In this document: piece after piece, positions 1 to 8,553 of the stretch | Layout: every line of letters begins with the position of its first letter | Position numbering within the stretch: position 1 is the stretch's first letter | NCBI GenBank assembly: GCA_020634565.1 | Contig: JACKBN010000001.1 | Span: forward strand, 248,001-312,000 | Origin: Ardenticatenaceae bacterium | GTDB taxonomy: Bacteria; Chloroflexota; Anaerolineae; Promineifilales; Promineifilaceae | DNA length: 64,000 nt | Reading direction: 5' to 3' | Made by a program: the position numbers and the translations under genes | Notes under the pieces: model-generated | Seen by the model: only the letters and a program-made list of their open reading frames with translations | Databases searched by the model: none | What the model was told of the DNA's origin: nothing

Positions 1-964
1 AAGAAGCTACGCCACCCAGCCAGGTACCCATCGCTAAAACGTGCAGGGCATCAGCCAGCAGTGCCAGTGAGAGTTGGCTGGTCACCGCCGCAGCATGGCT
101 GTTGAGGGCTTGAAGTACGGCCGTTGCCACCACCAACACAATCGCCATCATGTCCAAATTGGAGGCCCGTCGCCGTTCCATTCTGCCGAACAGGACAGCC
201 AGGGCTACAAACACAGCTTGTCGCCCCAACCAAAGCCAGCCCCAGCGGGAATCGATCAGCAGTTCCCAGCCGGTGCCCAACCAGGTTGCTTCGGCAGCCA
301 GATTGGCCAGCAAGCGAGACAGTTGGTACAGGAAAAGTCCCAGGCCCACCATCAGCGAACCAAGCGCGGCATAGCGGGCCAGTTTTAGGATGCGACGGCG
401 GGCGGGTAAAAAGCTATCGGTGAGGAAAGCGCGTTTTTGGGCGCGAGGCAGCACCCATTGCGCCACTATCGCTGCCCCAATTACCAGAGCCATCAGGCCA
501 TAGTTGGCCCAACGCAGCGCTACTTCGGTCCAGGGAACGGCCGTTTGCACTTCATGGACAACGGCCGTATTTAAATCTGCACTGCTGCCCACGCCAAACA
601 CCACATAACCTTGTGTGTCGTGGCCATCGGCGGCCGAGAGCACGTGCCAGTGGATGCTGTAAACACCCTCCCCAATCTCCGGCAGTTCCAAAATGACCAG
701 CTGTGGGTCCAGCTCATCCAGATGAATGCTGGTCAGTTCTACCGGCTGGCCCTCCAAATCGAGCACCTGGAAGGTGCTAAAACTGACCGAAATTGGCTCG
801 TTGTACCAGAGGCGAACCTGGGAAGGCGCTTCGGCCAGGACTGTGCTGTCCGGGGGATCGGTGCGCACCAGCGCCGCGTGGGCATAGGTGCTGCGCGTGG
901 TCGATAAGGCCAGGAAAAGAGCCAATAACGTGGCAAAAATAAAAATGGGGAACTGCTTGCGCAT
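1..964 (-). CDS. CopC-CopD (YcnJ-type) copper protein, partial
   Basis: The gene starts at 964 and runs off the left edge, so only the first 321 codons are visible. A signal peptide (MRKQFPIFIFATLLALFLAL) ends before a mature N-terminus YAHAALVRTDPPDS, typical of CopC, where the first His is a Cu(II) ligand. The CopC beta-barrel continues to about residue 125 and ends with HWHVLSAADGHDTQGY, so the second conserved His of the DGH motif is present. After it come several hydrophobic segments rich in Trp, as in the CopD membrane domain. Family knowledge: such fusions bind copper outside the membrane and pass it inward. It is the last visible gene of the copper run, 171 bases after the preceding CopC gene. 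The CopC call is firm; the CopD part is partial. Confidence 0.9.
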   Translation of the reverse strand, partial: MRKQFPIFIFATLLALFLALSTTRSTYAHAALVRTDPPDSTVLAEAPSQVRLWYNEPISVSFSTFQVLDLEGQPVELTSIHLDELDPQLVILELPEIGEGVYSIHWHVLSAADGHDTQGYVVFGVGSSADLNTAVVHEVQTAVPWTEVALRWANYGLMALVIGAAIVAQWVLPRAQKRAFLTDSFLPARRRILKLARYAALGSLMVGLGLFLYQLSRLLANLAAEATWLGTGWELLIDSRWGWLWLGRQAVFVALAVLFGRMERRRASNLDMMAIVLVVATAVLQALNSHAAAVTSQLSLALLADALHVLAMGTWLGGVAS

Positions 965-1080
965 ACGCTTTTCTCACCAGGTTTCAACGTTGATTTTCAG
1001 TACTCAGGTACCAATTCAAAGTATAGTCAACCGGGTGGCGTCAATTGTTGAAAAATCTTGGGGTTTATTGGGGAAGTATC

Positions 1081-1131
1081 TCCCCGGAAACCTGCAAATC
1101 AATGAATGAGACGATGAAAAGTTTCCGGGGA
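1081..1131 (-). promoter_or_regulatory. Intercistronic inverted repeat before the CopC-CopD gene
   Basis: TCCCCGGAAAC (1081-1091) and GTTTCCGGGGA (1121-1131) form a perfect 11-bp stem around a 29-base loop, starting 5 bases after the stop of the CopC gene. No U-run follows in minus-strand RNA. It is the third such element in the copper run. Confidence 0.5.
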
Positions 1132-1135
1132 AATT

Positions 1136-1693
1136 TTACTTGGCGGGGTTATTGCGCTTGGAGAAGAAGAAGACCCCACCGCCAATAAACAAGGCAGAAA
1201 CCAGGATGCCGGCCACCAGCCAAATGGTATTGCTGGGACCTGCACCGGGAACGGCCGTTGTCTCTACTTCTGAGCCGTTGGGGATGGGGGTGAAATTTGC
1301 CGCGTTGGCTGTGGCTTCATCACCCACAAAAAAGTTGAAAGCGCCAGCGGTGCCATCGCCATCCAGCAGCACCACGTGCCAGCGCACCGTGTAAGCGCCC
1401 TCAGCCAATGAAGGTACGCTCACCTGCATAGAGGCGTGGTTGGGATCATTCAGATCCACACCGCCGCTGCCGTTATCCACCTGGTTGCCAGCCGCATCAA
1501 ACACCTGTAGGTTACTGGTGTCGCTTTGCATTTCTTCGTTGAAAACGGCCGTAATCACCCCCGGTGCCTCCGTTATAATCGCCCCATTCTCAGGAAACGA
1601 CGACAACATCTCCACCAGATGGGCATAGCCCACGGCCGGTACCATCAACAAACCAACCAGCAGTAACAAAACTGCACTTACCTGCTTTTTCAT
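1136..1693 (-). CDS. CopC-domain protein with C-terminal membrane anchor
   Basis: This 185-residue protein starts at the ATG that overlaps the stop of the upstream gene by one base (TGATG), implying translational coupling; in-frame starts further upstream lie inside that gene. A signal peptide (MKKQVSAVLLLLVGLLMVPA) precedes GYAHLVEMLSSFPENG, the CopC N-terminus with its copper-binding His. One CopC domain runs to about residue 130. The usual DGH near its end reads LLDGDGTAGAF, so the second His is replaced by Asp and copper affinity may be changed. A hydrophobic C-terminal helix followed by SKRNNPAK anchors it to the membrane with the copper domain outside. It is one of three CopC domains in a row. 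Confidence 0.88.
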   Translation of the reverse strand: MKKQVSAVLLLLVGLLMVPAVGYAHLVEMLSSFPENGAIITEAPGVITAVFNEEMQSDTSNLQVFDAAGNQVDNGSGGVDLNDPNHASMQVSVPSLAEGAYTVRWHVVLLDGDGTAGAFNFFVGDEATANAANFTPIPNGSEVETTAVPGAGPSNTIWLVAGILVSALFIGGGVFFFSKRNNPAK

Positions 1694-2229
1694 CAGACTC
1701 CCTGCGCTTTCACTTTCTGCTCTAAACGCTTCAGCTTGCGCGAAGTGGTGGCAAAGCCAAACCATCCGCCCAAGGCAACCGCTGCCCCCAGCGTAATGCC
1801 CACCCCTTTCAAGAAGGTTAGCCAGGGTGGTTCAGCAACAAAAAACTCCAGCTGCCCATTTACCACATGGCCATCATGGACATCTTCCGTATCGGTAACC
1901 GTGGTCCAGTAGATGTTGTACTTACCCGGCGGCAGATCAGACTCCAGCGTGGTCACCAGCGTTTTACGAGAGGGGTCCAAAGCCGCCACACCACAATCAC
2001 CGATATCTACCTTTTGCCCCCGGCGATCATACACCACCAGCTGACTGCCCGTTGGGTCCAGCACGTTGCTAAAGGTTACCATCACCTGTTTGGGCGAGAC
2101 CGTCAGCACAGCACCATCGGCTGGGGTGCTTTGCACCGGCACCGCATGGGCCTGCACGGCCCACGGTCGCCACACCGCCAACAGCACGGCGGCACAAATC
2201 GCAAAAATCCACTTCGACCGGTTCATCAT
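1693..2229 (-). CDS. CopC-domain protein with C-terminal membrane anchor
   Basis: This 178-residue protein begins MMNRSKWIFAICAAVLLAVW, a signal peptide, then VQAHAVPVQSTPADGAVL, the CopC N-terminus with its first His ligand. The C-terminal part of the domain carries DTEDVHDGHVVNGQLEF, so the DGH copper motif is intact, unlike in its downstream neighbour. A transmembrane helix (about residues 138-158) and a basic tail (TTSRKLKRLEQKVKAQ) anchor it. It lies 7 bases after the small membrane protein gene and overlaps the next CopC gene by one base. Expected role: binding or delivery of Cu(II) on the outer face of the membrane. Confidence 0.88.
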   Translation of the reverse strand: MMNRSKWIFAICAAVLLAVWRPWAVQAHAVPVQSTPADGAVLTVSPKQVMVTFSNVLDPTGSQLVVYDRRGQKVDIGDCGVAALDPSRKTLVTTLESDLPPGKYNIYWTTVTDTEDVHDGHVVNGQLEFFVAEPPWLTFLKGVGITLGAAVALGGWFGFATTSRKLKRLEQKVKAQGV

Positions 2230-2236
2230 CCGTTTA

Positions 2237-2734
2237 CTACTGCTCTACTTCAAAGAAAGGCAGCTCAACATCGCCCACCGCAATGGTTACCTGGTCGCCC
2301 GGCTTCACGGAATCATCCACATTACGCAGGAGGAAGAAGTAAGAGAAACCAAACTCCAGGTCGTGCGTGTGGGGATCATCATTCATCGCCAGTTCGATGC
2401 CGTTGCTGGCAATAACGCGCGGAATATTTTCTACCTCGTCAAACATGTAGACGGCTTTGTCTGGGTCTGTAACCTGGTAGCGCACGTCCAAGAGGCCACC
2501 TTCAGCCACCAGGGCCACATGCATAAAACGCACGCCCCACTGGTCTTCTAGCTGGGCGATTGCTTCAGCCTGCACCTCGGCCTTGTGGGCTTCGGCCAGG
2601 CGCAGCTGATACTGCTGCCAACCATAGTAACCAGCGGCGCCAAGCGCCAGCAGCAAGATCACTGCCACCAGCAAGCGTGGCCACAGATGTTTTGTTGTTT
2701 TTTCGTTTGACTCTTTTACAGTTAAGTCACTCAT
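2237..2734 (-). CDS. Membrane-anchored protein of unknown function in copper run
   Basis: I do not recognise this 165-residue protein. The ATG at 2734 is chosen because GGGAGC stands just upstream; longer starts have no such site. After a short cytoplasmic N-terminus (MSDLTVKESNEKTTKHLWPR) there is one transmembrane helix (about residues 21-40), a short coiled-coil-like stretch (LRLAEAHKAEVQAEAIAQLE) and an extracytoplasmic domain with NDDPHTHDLEFGFSYFF. The HTHD motif and its place between multicopper-oxidase-like and CopC genes suggest copper handling, but this is only context. It lacks the His/Met spacing of PCuAC chaperones. It follows a perfect inverted repeat at the junction with the upstream gene. 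Confidence 0.75.
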   Translation of the reverse strand: MSDLTVKESNEKTTKHLWPRLLVAVILLLALGAAGYYGWQQYQLRLAEAHKAEVQAEAIAQLEDQWGVRFMHVALVAEGGLLDVRYQVTDPDKAVYMFDEVENIPRVIASNGIELAMNDDPHTHDLEFGFSYFFLLRNVDDSVKPGDQVTIAVGDVELPFFEVEQ

Positions 2735-2748
2735 GATTTGCTCCCAAA

Positions 2749-2780
2749 AGAGGTATGGACTAAATCTAGCCCATACCTCT
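2749..2780 (-). promoter_or_regulatory. Intercistronic hairpin in the copper run
   Basis: A perfect 10-bp inverted repeat (AGAGGTATGG with CCATACCTCT) encloses a 12-base loop between the stop of the Ig-fused oxidase-like gene and the start of the small membrane protein gene. In minus-strand RNA it is followed by only three or four U before the ribosome site. It may therefore attenuate transcription or protect an RNA end rather than terminate fully. Confidence 0.55.
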
Positions 2781-2796
2781 TGCATCTGGAATTAAG

Positions 2797-5700
2797 CTAC
2801 TCGCCGTTGGAAACCAGGGGCATAAAGACGGTGTAACCACACGGTGCAGAGACGTAGTTGTCGAACTGCATCGTTCCGCGCGAGGCATTGTTGATGCCGC
2901 TAGCGGGGCCAAGCCACACTTCTTCAAATTCCATGTCCACAATGTCGAGGCCGGTTAAGGAATCAACCACAACCCCGTCAAGCAGCAGGTCTAAACGGCC
3001 GTCTTCCACATCCCAGGCCAGCTTGATATCATGTCGAGCCAGACCGTTGTTCAGGTGAATGCCTTCGCCTTCCACCCGCACGCCATACTGCCAGGCCCAG
3101 GCACTAATTTCATGCCCTTGCGGACCCTGCTCCAGCGTGATGCCGAAGATACCGTAGCCGTACGCGTCCCGTGCCTGGAAGATATCAACTTCTTCCTGCT
3201 GGATGTCTACACTTTGACCCCGCATGGAGAAGGAGGCGGTGAAGCAGCCCAGGCCAGAGGTTGGCGAACTGTCTACCATGTAGGCAGGTGCGCCGCTGTT
3301 CAGGCTTGCCGAAGCGCCCATTGTGCCTTCCATTGCCGCCATTTCAGAGACAACCACATCACCTACTTTGGCGCTCCAGGCGGACAAGTTACCTGTTTCA
3401 AAGTTGTCTACCAGGAAAGGATTGGGACGGCCGTTTACCGTCAACACCACGCTGCCAACCTCACCCCAGTTACCGGCGGCATCCTGTGCCCGCACGTAAA
3501 GGGTGTAGTCGCCAGAGAACCAGGAGCTAACGTTCAGCTCACCAATCACAGCTTCCGAACTGCTGTCGAAGGCCATATCCACGGCATTCATGGCAAAGCC
3601 ATTACCAAAGCCGGGGTCCGTATCCACAAACCATTCCACCCGGACGATGTTCGTGCCGCCGAGCAAGTCGGCCGCATCAGCCGTGAGCGTCACAATTTGC
3701 ATACGGCCGCCTGGCGTTGGATTCGGGTCAGCCAGCACATTGCTGATTTCTGGGCCAGTCATATCTACCACCAGCGTCAGAGAAGCCACATCACCCCAGT
3801 TGCCAGCATTATCGCGGGCATGGAAGCTGATTTCGTGCGGCCCTTCCGCCAGTTGGCGAATCGTGGACAGCGGAATGTCAAAGTAAGACCGTTCCAGCGC
3901 ACCGTTGTACAAAGCATCCTTGGCAATCAGCGGGAAGCCGGAGCCATCTGGATTGGTGGCGCTGTCTACGTAATCAATGAACCCTTCTGCCTCAGCGATG
4001 AGTGATGGGTCTGAAGAATCGATCTCCAGCCGCACACCGTTGGAAGCCGAGTTCACGGCTTTGGTGCCGTTAGACGGATTTGGCGTCAGGCCAACACCGA
4101 TAGAGGTCGGGCCAACCAGATCCACTTCCAGGTCAATCTGTTCAACCGCGCCCCAGTTGCCCAACTCATCCTGCGCCCGCACGTAAACCACATGCGTACC
4201 GTGAGCCAGTCCAGCGATGGTGGCCGTATCAATCGTGGCGTTCAAGCTCACGATGGGTGCCTGCGCATTCAGCGTCATGGTCGTGCCCGTGCCGGGGTCA
4301 GTAACCGTGTCGATGAAGTATTCAGCGGCCACGACGGTCACTTCGCCGGTTGGCGTGTCGTCAGCGGTAGCCTGAATGCCTACAGCTTTGCTGCCATTGG
4401 TCGGGTTATTTGTCAGGTACAGGCTGGTGATGACAGGGCCATCTACAACCAGGTCCAGAATGGTGCTGTTAACCGGGCCCCAGGTGCCGCTGCTGTCCTG
4501 GCCGCGCACGTAGATGGAGACATCGCCAGCGGGCAGCGCGGAAAGCGTGCTCGTGGGGATGGTCGCCATAACGTTTACGCTGGTGCCAGCCGTCAGCGTT
4601 TCAGAGATACCCGTGCCGGGCGCACCCAAATCATTCAGGAAGTATTCCCAGGCCACAATGTCCAGACCGCTGGTGGCGGTAGTGTCTAACGCCGCATCCA
4701 GAGTCACGTCTACATTGCCAGAGGTGGGATTGGGCGAAACAGCCAGGCCGCTGGTTAAAGGACCGCCAGCGGGCGCAACCGCCCCACCATTTACTTCGAT
4801 GAAGGTGAAGATACCGCCAACACTGGTGGTGTCGCCATTGTTGTACAGCTGCTGGGTGCCGGTATTGTAAACGGCGTAGCTCTGGTTTTCCACGGCATCG
4901 GCCGGGATGGCCACGATGCTATCGAAGGTTTCACCCGCGCCGAGCGTGTAGGCCACCATTTCGGTGGTATACGGTTTGAGTGAGCCATCGACGGCCAGCA
5001 TGGTTTGGTGCATGCCGAGCACGCCCAGAGAATGCTCTTGCAAACCCAGGTTCACGGCGCGCAGCAACACGTTGTTGCCGGGTGCAGTCAGGATCTTTTC
5101 TGTTTCGGAATACGCCTTGCCGTTGATGAACCAGTAGCTGGGCTTGTAGTCGGTCATGTTAAAGCCGTTGGGATCGGCGTTGAAAGCCGGGTCCAACTCG
5201 TTGAAGACCAGCAGCGCTTCGTCATCGTAGGCGGAAGCGGCTACGTCGTAGGCCTGGTTGGCCGTGGCGGGGCGAACAATCAAGCCACCGCCCAAACCCA
5301 TCGCTACCTGGCGTGCGCCGTTGGGCGTAAGGCCTGCTTCGTATTTGAAGGTACCGGGAGAAACGGCCGTAAACGTGTAAGTAACCGTCTCGCTTGTGGC
5401 AATACCGATCAGGTCTGGGTACAGCTCCTGCCCCGTAAAGGCCAGTGAAATGTTTTCGCCAGGAATCTCATTGTGGAGAACCACATTGACGATATCGCCC
5501 TGGTTCACAATCAGAGATGGGCCAGGGAAAGAAGCCGGGTCTGGCAGGCGGTTGGCAAAGCCCCAGATGGGTGCGGTGCCGCCGTCGGGCAGCGTGATGC
5601 TGCCTTCGCGGGCCCACAGCTCACAGGTGCGTTCGCCGGGTGCGTCTTCCAGGCAGGTAAAGGCTGGCAGCACATCGGCCACAGGCATGGCCAGCGGTTG

Positions 5701-5808
5701 GCGTGCGGGGGACGCGGTAGCGTGGAACGTACGCGCCAAGCCAGCAGCCGCCAGCACGGCCAAAACAACAGCCAGGAGCAGGGTGTGTTTCTTGGTGTAT
5801 GACTTCAT
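2797..5808 (-). CDS. Multicopper-oxidase-like protein with four Ig-like repeats and C-terminal lectin-like domain
   Basis: The 1003-residue protein starts after AAGGAGATAGATT and has a signal peptide (about residues 1-32). Residues about 50-340 form two cupredoxin-like domains of the multicopper oxidase fold, recognisable by FPGPSLIVNQGDIVNVVLHN and MGLGGGLIVRP. The copper motifs are gone: the HWHG and HCH positions read ISLAFTGQE and GTFKYEAGLTPNG. Four repeats of about 100 residues follow, each with NPTxG and a YVRAQDxxGNWG motif, giving an Ig-like stalk. The last 190 residues (from FLVDNFETGNLSAWS) resemble a concanavalin/LamG-type fold. The C-terminus is YTVFMPLVSNGE, a motif shared with other secreted proteins here. 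Inference: a non-catalytic, surface-displayed partner of the intact oxidase. Confidence 0.82.
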   Translation of the reverse strand: MKSYTKKHTLLLAVVLAVLAAAGLARTFHATASPARQPLAMPVADVLPAFTCLEDAPGERTCELWAREGSITLPDGGTAPIWGFANRLPDPASFPGPSLIVNQGDIVNVVLHNEIPGENISLAFTGQELYPDLIGIATSETVTYTFTAVSPGTFKYEAGLTPNGARQVAMGLGGGLIVRPATANQAYDVAASAYDDEALLVFNELDPAFNADPNGFNMTDYKPSYWFINGKAYSETEKILTAPGNNVLLRAVNLGLQEHSLGVLGMHQTMLAVDGSLKPYTTEMVAYTLGAGETFDSIVAIPADAVENQSYAVYNTGTQQLYNNGDTTSVGGIFTFIEVNGGAVAPAGGPLTSGLAVSPNPTSGNVDVTLDAALDTTATSGLDIVAWEYFLNDLGAPGTGISETLTAGTSVNVMATIPTSTLSALPAGDVSIYVRGQDSSGTWGPVNSTILDLVVDGPVITSLYLTNNPTNGSKAVGIQATADDTPTGEVTVVAAEYFIDTVTDPGTGTTMTLNAQAPIVSLNATIDTATIAGLAHGTHVVYVRAQDELGNWGAVEQIDLEVDLVGPTSIGVGLTPNPSNGTKAVNSASNGVRLEIDSSDPSLIAEAEGFIDYVDSATNPDGSGFPLIAKDALYNGALERSYFDIPLSTIRQLAEGPHEISFHARDNAGNWGDVASLTLVVDMTGPEISNVLADPNPTPGGRMQIVTLTADAADLLGGTNIVRVEWFVDTDPGFGNGFAMNAVDMAFDSSSEAVIGELNVSSWFSGDYTLYVRAQDAAGNWGEVGSVVLTVNGRPNPFLVDNFETGNLSAWSAKVGDVVVSEMAAMEGTMGASASLNSGAPAYMVDSSPTSGLGCFTASFSMRGQSVDIQQEEVDIFQARDAYGYGIFGITLEQGPQGHEISAWAWQYGVRVEGEGIHLNNGLARHDIKLAWDVEDGRLDLLLDGVVVDSLTGLDIVDMEFEEVWLGPASGINNASRGTMQFDNYVSAPCGYTVFMPLVSNGE

Positions 5809-5834
5809 AATCTATCTCCTTGTAGGCTGACTGC

Positions 5835-7136
5835 CTATGGGCAGTTATTTGGCAGCGGTGGGTCGATGCGGGTAAAGGTTACCTGCCCGACCAGCACAAC
5901 GCCCCAACCGGTAATCTGCTGCAGCGCGTGGTTGTGCGCGATGTGGTAGAACTCACCACATTGGTTAACAGAATGAGCACCCACCGGTACGGTATCCTGG
6001 TTGCCCAGGAACGGGCTGCCGTAGAACAAACCGGTGACCAGGTTCTGGTCGGAAGGAATGTCCACGGGGAAGGTGCCTTCATCCCAGGCGTACACATCGG
6101 TCCAGGCGTACAGCGCGTCGGCTGTCTGGCCAGGATTGATGGGAATGGAGAACCGTTCTTCGGTCATGTCTTCACCGAGTGGGCCTGCGGTTAAACGGCC
6201 GTCTCGCCCAATGACCTCCGCATTAAACGCGTGCGGATGGAAGGGGTAGCTCTCTACGCCCATGCCGATGAAACGGTCGATGGCCGGGTCCGGGTTGGCG
6301 GTGGCATCATAAGGATGAATATGCGCCATCGAGCTGTACGGCTGGGTGGGCAGCCAGGAAGCGTTGTTGGGTGCGAGGGTGTCGGGGAAAGTACGGCCGT
6401 TAATCAAAAAGTAGCGCGCATTGTAATCCGACATATTAAACGTTTCGCCCCGTTCAATCGCCTGGTGCATCAGCGGATCAATCTCGGAGAGCATCATGAT
6501 GTACTCGGTATCAGGATTGAACTTGGTGTCTGGGTCGTTGTAGGCATAGTCAGGCCCCATTGCCGGGCGCACAACCAAACCGCCAAACAGCCCCATCTGC
6601 GTCTGTACGCCAGGGTTGGTGCCGCTCTGGTAAACGTAGGTGCCCGGTTCTTCAGCCACAAATTCGTAGGTCATGCTGCCGCCGTTGGCTACGGCCGTAT
6701 TGGTCATAGAAACCAGTTCGCCTGCGCCGTTAAACTGCGGCTCCATCGGCACGCCGTTGGCCAGCACATCATACTGCCCAGGGAAGACGATTGAGGTGTC
6801 TACCGGCAGTTCATTGTGCAGCACCACCGTCACCGTGTCCCCTTCGTTGACACAAAGGATGGGGCCAGGATGCTGGAAGTCGTCTGTGCCGTCAGCATAG
6901 CTCCACATGTAAATGACGTTGCCGTCTGTCAGGCTGATGTAGCCTTCCTTGGCCGTCAGGGTAAAAGTCGCCGTGGCACTTTCGGTACACATCATGCCAG
7001 TGCTGGGCGCTACGCCGGGTTCATCAGCCTCTACTTGCGCGACGCTGTACAGCACCAGGCTCACAGCGATTATAAACATCAAGAAGGCTATGCCTCGGCG
7101 GCGTCGATTCTCCATAAAAGTGAAAAAGTTCGTCAT
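5835..7136 (-). CDS. Multicopper-oxidase-like secreted protein, altered copper sites
   Basis: The ATG at 7136 is preferred because AGGAGG lies 8 bases upstream; the ATG at 7142 is only 2 bases from it. The 433-residue product has a signal anchor or signal peptide (RRRGIAFLMFIIAVSLVLYS) and the cupredoxin landmarks GPILCVNEGDTVTVVLHNELP and GLFGGLVVRP. In domain 1 the catalytic motifs are lost: HWHG is replaced by TSIVFPGQ and HCH by YVYQSGTNPG. Domain 2 keeps candidate ligands, FHPHAFNAEV and CGEFYHIAHNHALQQ. It may thus hold a mononuclear copper rather than the four-copper set. It lies 17 bases after the intact oxidase gene and shares VNGRxxPDT-type segments with it, so the two are duplicates. 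Confidence 0.82.
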   Translation of the reverse strand: MTNFFTFMENRRRRGIAFLMFIIAVSLVLYSVAQVEADEPGVAPSTGMMCTESATATFTLTAKEGYISLTDGNVIYMWSYADGTDDFQHPGPILCVNEGDTVTVVLHNELPVDTSIVFPGQYDVLANGVPMEPQFNGAGELVSMTNTAVANGGSMTYEFVAEEPGTYVYQSGTNPGVQTQMGLFGGLVVRPAMGPDYAYNDPDTKFNPDTEYIMMLSEIDPLMHQAIERGETFNMSDYNARYFLINGRTFPDTLAPNNASWLPTQPYSSMAHIHPYDATANPDPAIDRFIGMGVESYPFHPHAFNAEVIGRDGRLTAGPLGEDMTEERFSIPINPGQTADALYAWTDVYAWDEGTFPVDIPSDQNLVTGLFYGSPFLGNQDTVPVGAHSVNQCGEFYHIAHNHALQQITGWGVVLVGQVTFTRIDPPLPNNCP

Positions 7137-7153
7137 GTTCATAACCTCCTTAA

Positions 7154-8497
7154 CTACACTCGGGGATTCGTGTTGGGTTCTGTCTGCGGTGCCAGTGTGC
7201 CAGCTGGATGAACACGAATTTCCGTCATCTGGCCGCCATACCCCAGCCCGCCGGCATTGCTCAAGCGGTTGAAGTTCCGGTTGTAGAACAGGTATGTTTG
7301 TGTTTCGGTCACTTCTGGCGCGGTGAAGATGGCATCCACCGTGGCCCCGGTACCTAGATACACAGTGTGGGTATCGTAGGCAAAGTCGGTGCCGTCGTTG
7401 CCGCGCAGCAGCGTGGCGTCTTTACCGACGACGCGCATCTTCAGGCCGGGCAGCGTCATGGCGTGCTGGCCAAAGGTCAGGTTGATGAGCCGCAGCAGCA
7501 CGCGGTCGCCTGCTTCACATTCAATCAAGGACGAGAGCGGCTGGTATTGCAGCTCAGGGCGTCCCGGTGGTGGTTGCAAGATGCCGGTGTTGGTGTCCAG
7601 TCCTACGCCATTGGGAGCAACGGTATCGGGGTAAACACGGCCGTTTAACAGATAATAGTCCGCATTAAAGTCCGTCCAATCCGGCAGCTGCACGTGCGAG
7701 TCGGCCCAGTGGGCTTCCGCCCAAACGTCGGTCAGGTTCAGCACAAATTCGCGGTCGAAACCGGTAGAACCGTCGCCACAGTTGTAGGCAAAGCGGTCGT
7801 ATGTTTTGCCGTTGGCGGCTACGATGGGCGTGCCATCTTGCGCCGGACGCACAAAGACTGAACCGGTCATACCCATGTGCACATGCTCTGTTTCTTCCAC
7901 ATGACAGTGATACATGTAGGTTCCAGGGTGGAATGGCTGGTAGTACATCGTCAGGCTGCGCCCGATGGGCACGCGCACCGAGGAGTGCGGCTCGCCGTCG
8001 AAGATGGGCCAGGCATTGCGGAACCCGTGCCAGTGCAGCGTGTGCTCGTCAATCAGGTCAGGCCGCATTTGTAGCCCCACGTTGGTGAGCTTGACGCGAT
8101 ATTCCTGCCCTTCATTTACCCAGAAGAGCGGGGCCGTCGCCTGGCACTTCATCTTTTGGGCAAAGACCAGCTCATCGGTCAGGCCGGTTACATCCCGGAA
8201 GCCAAACATGTAGGTGGTTAGCCCATCGGGAGCATAATCGTCGGGTTGGTAGAATTGGTTTACCGTGCCGGGAATCGGTACTTCGCCGGGCAGGTAAATC
8301 CAGCCGTCGGTTCCGACCAGGCTCAAGTCAGCCGGTGCCGGAGCGACTTGGGAATACCCATCAGCCATGGCGATGAGGCCGGATTGGCCCAGGGTGCGCG
8401 GCAGCAAGCGAGTGAGCGCCGCGCCAGCGAGGACACCCCCGCCTAGTTTCATGAAATCGCGTCGGTTTAGTTTGCGCGAACGAATTGTTTTTCTCAT
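7154..8497 (-). CDS. Tat-exported multicopper oxidase (plastocyanin-like type 3)
   Basis: The 447-residue protein starts 7 bases after AGGAG and has a Tat signal (RKLNRRDFMKLGGGVLAGAA), meaning it is exported folded, probably with copper. Copper motifs are intact in domain 1: LHWHGFRNAWPIFDGEPHSS for the type 2/3 sites and YMYHCHVEETEHVHMGM for the type 1 site. The spacing Cys-x6-His-x4-Met is two residues longer than in laccases (x4/x4), as in a known family of bacterial three-domain-like oxidases. Domain 2 lacks a second HCH and keeps only QHAMTLPGLKMRVV and DTHTVYL, so how a trinuclear centre would be completed is unclear. It is the likely catalytic member of three tandem paralogs. The substrate cannot be told. 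Confidence 0.88.
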   Translation of the reverse strand: MRKTIRSRKLNRRDFMKLGGGVLAGAALTRLLPRTLGQSGLIAMADGYSQVAPAPADLSLVGTDGWIYLPGEVPIPGTVNQFYQPDDYAPDGLTTYMFGFRDVTGLTDELVFAQKMKCQATAPLFWVNEGQEYRVKLTNVGLQMRPDLIDEHTLHWHGFRNAWPIFDGEPHSSVRVPIGRSLTMYYQPFHPGTYMYHCHVEETEHVHMGMTGSVFVRPAQDGTPIVAANGKTYDRFAYNCGDGSTGFDREFVLNLTDVWAEAHWADSHVQLPDWTDFNADYYLLNGRVYPDTVAPNGVGLDTNTGILQPPPGRPELQYQPLSSLIECEAGDRVLLRLINLTFGQHAMTLPGLKMRVVGKDATLLRGNDGTDFAYDTHTVYLGTGATVDAIFTAPEVTETQTYLFYNRNFNRLSNAGGLGYGGQMTEIRVHPAGTLAPQTEPNTNPRV

Positions 8498-8514
8498 CTC
8501 TATACTCCTGTCTA

Positions 8515-8545
8515 GCGGGAGGTAGGCTTATAACCTACCTCCCGC
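8515..8545 (-). promoter_or_regulatory. Intercistronic hairpin before the multicopper oxidase gene
   Basis: A perfect 12-bp inverted repeat (GCGGGAGGTAGG with CCTACCTCCCGC) with a 7-base loop fills most of the gap between the giant beta-helix gene and the oxidase gene. There is no U-run after it in minus-strand RNA, and the ribosome site follows directly. It would suit RNA stabilisation or partial attenuation between two cistrons made in different amounts. Confidence 0.6.
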
Positions 8546-8553
8546 AGATCATC

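Noticed and set aside
3031..4005. Long plus-strand open frame opposite the Ig-fused oxidase-like gene
   Set aside because: It is the complement of a clear coding region, has no ribosome site, and its translation resembles no family; it comes from base composition.
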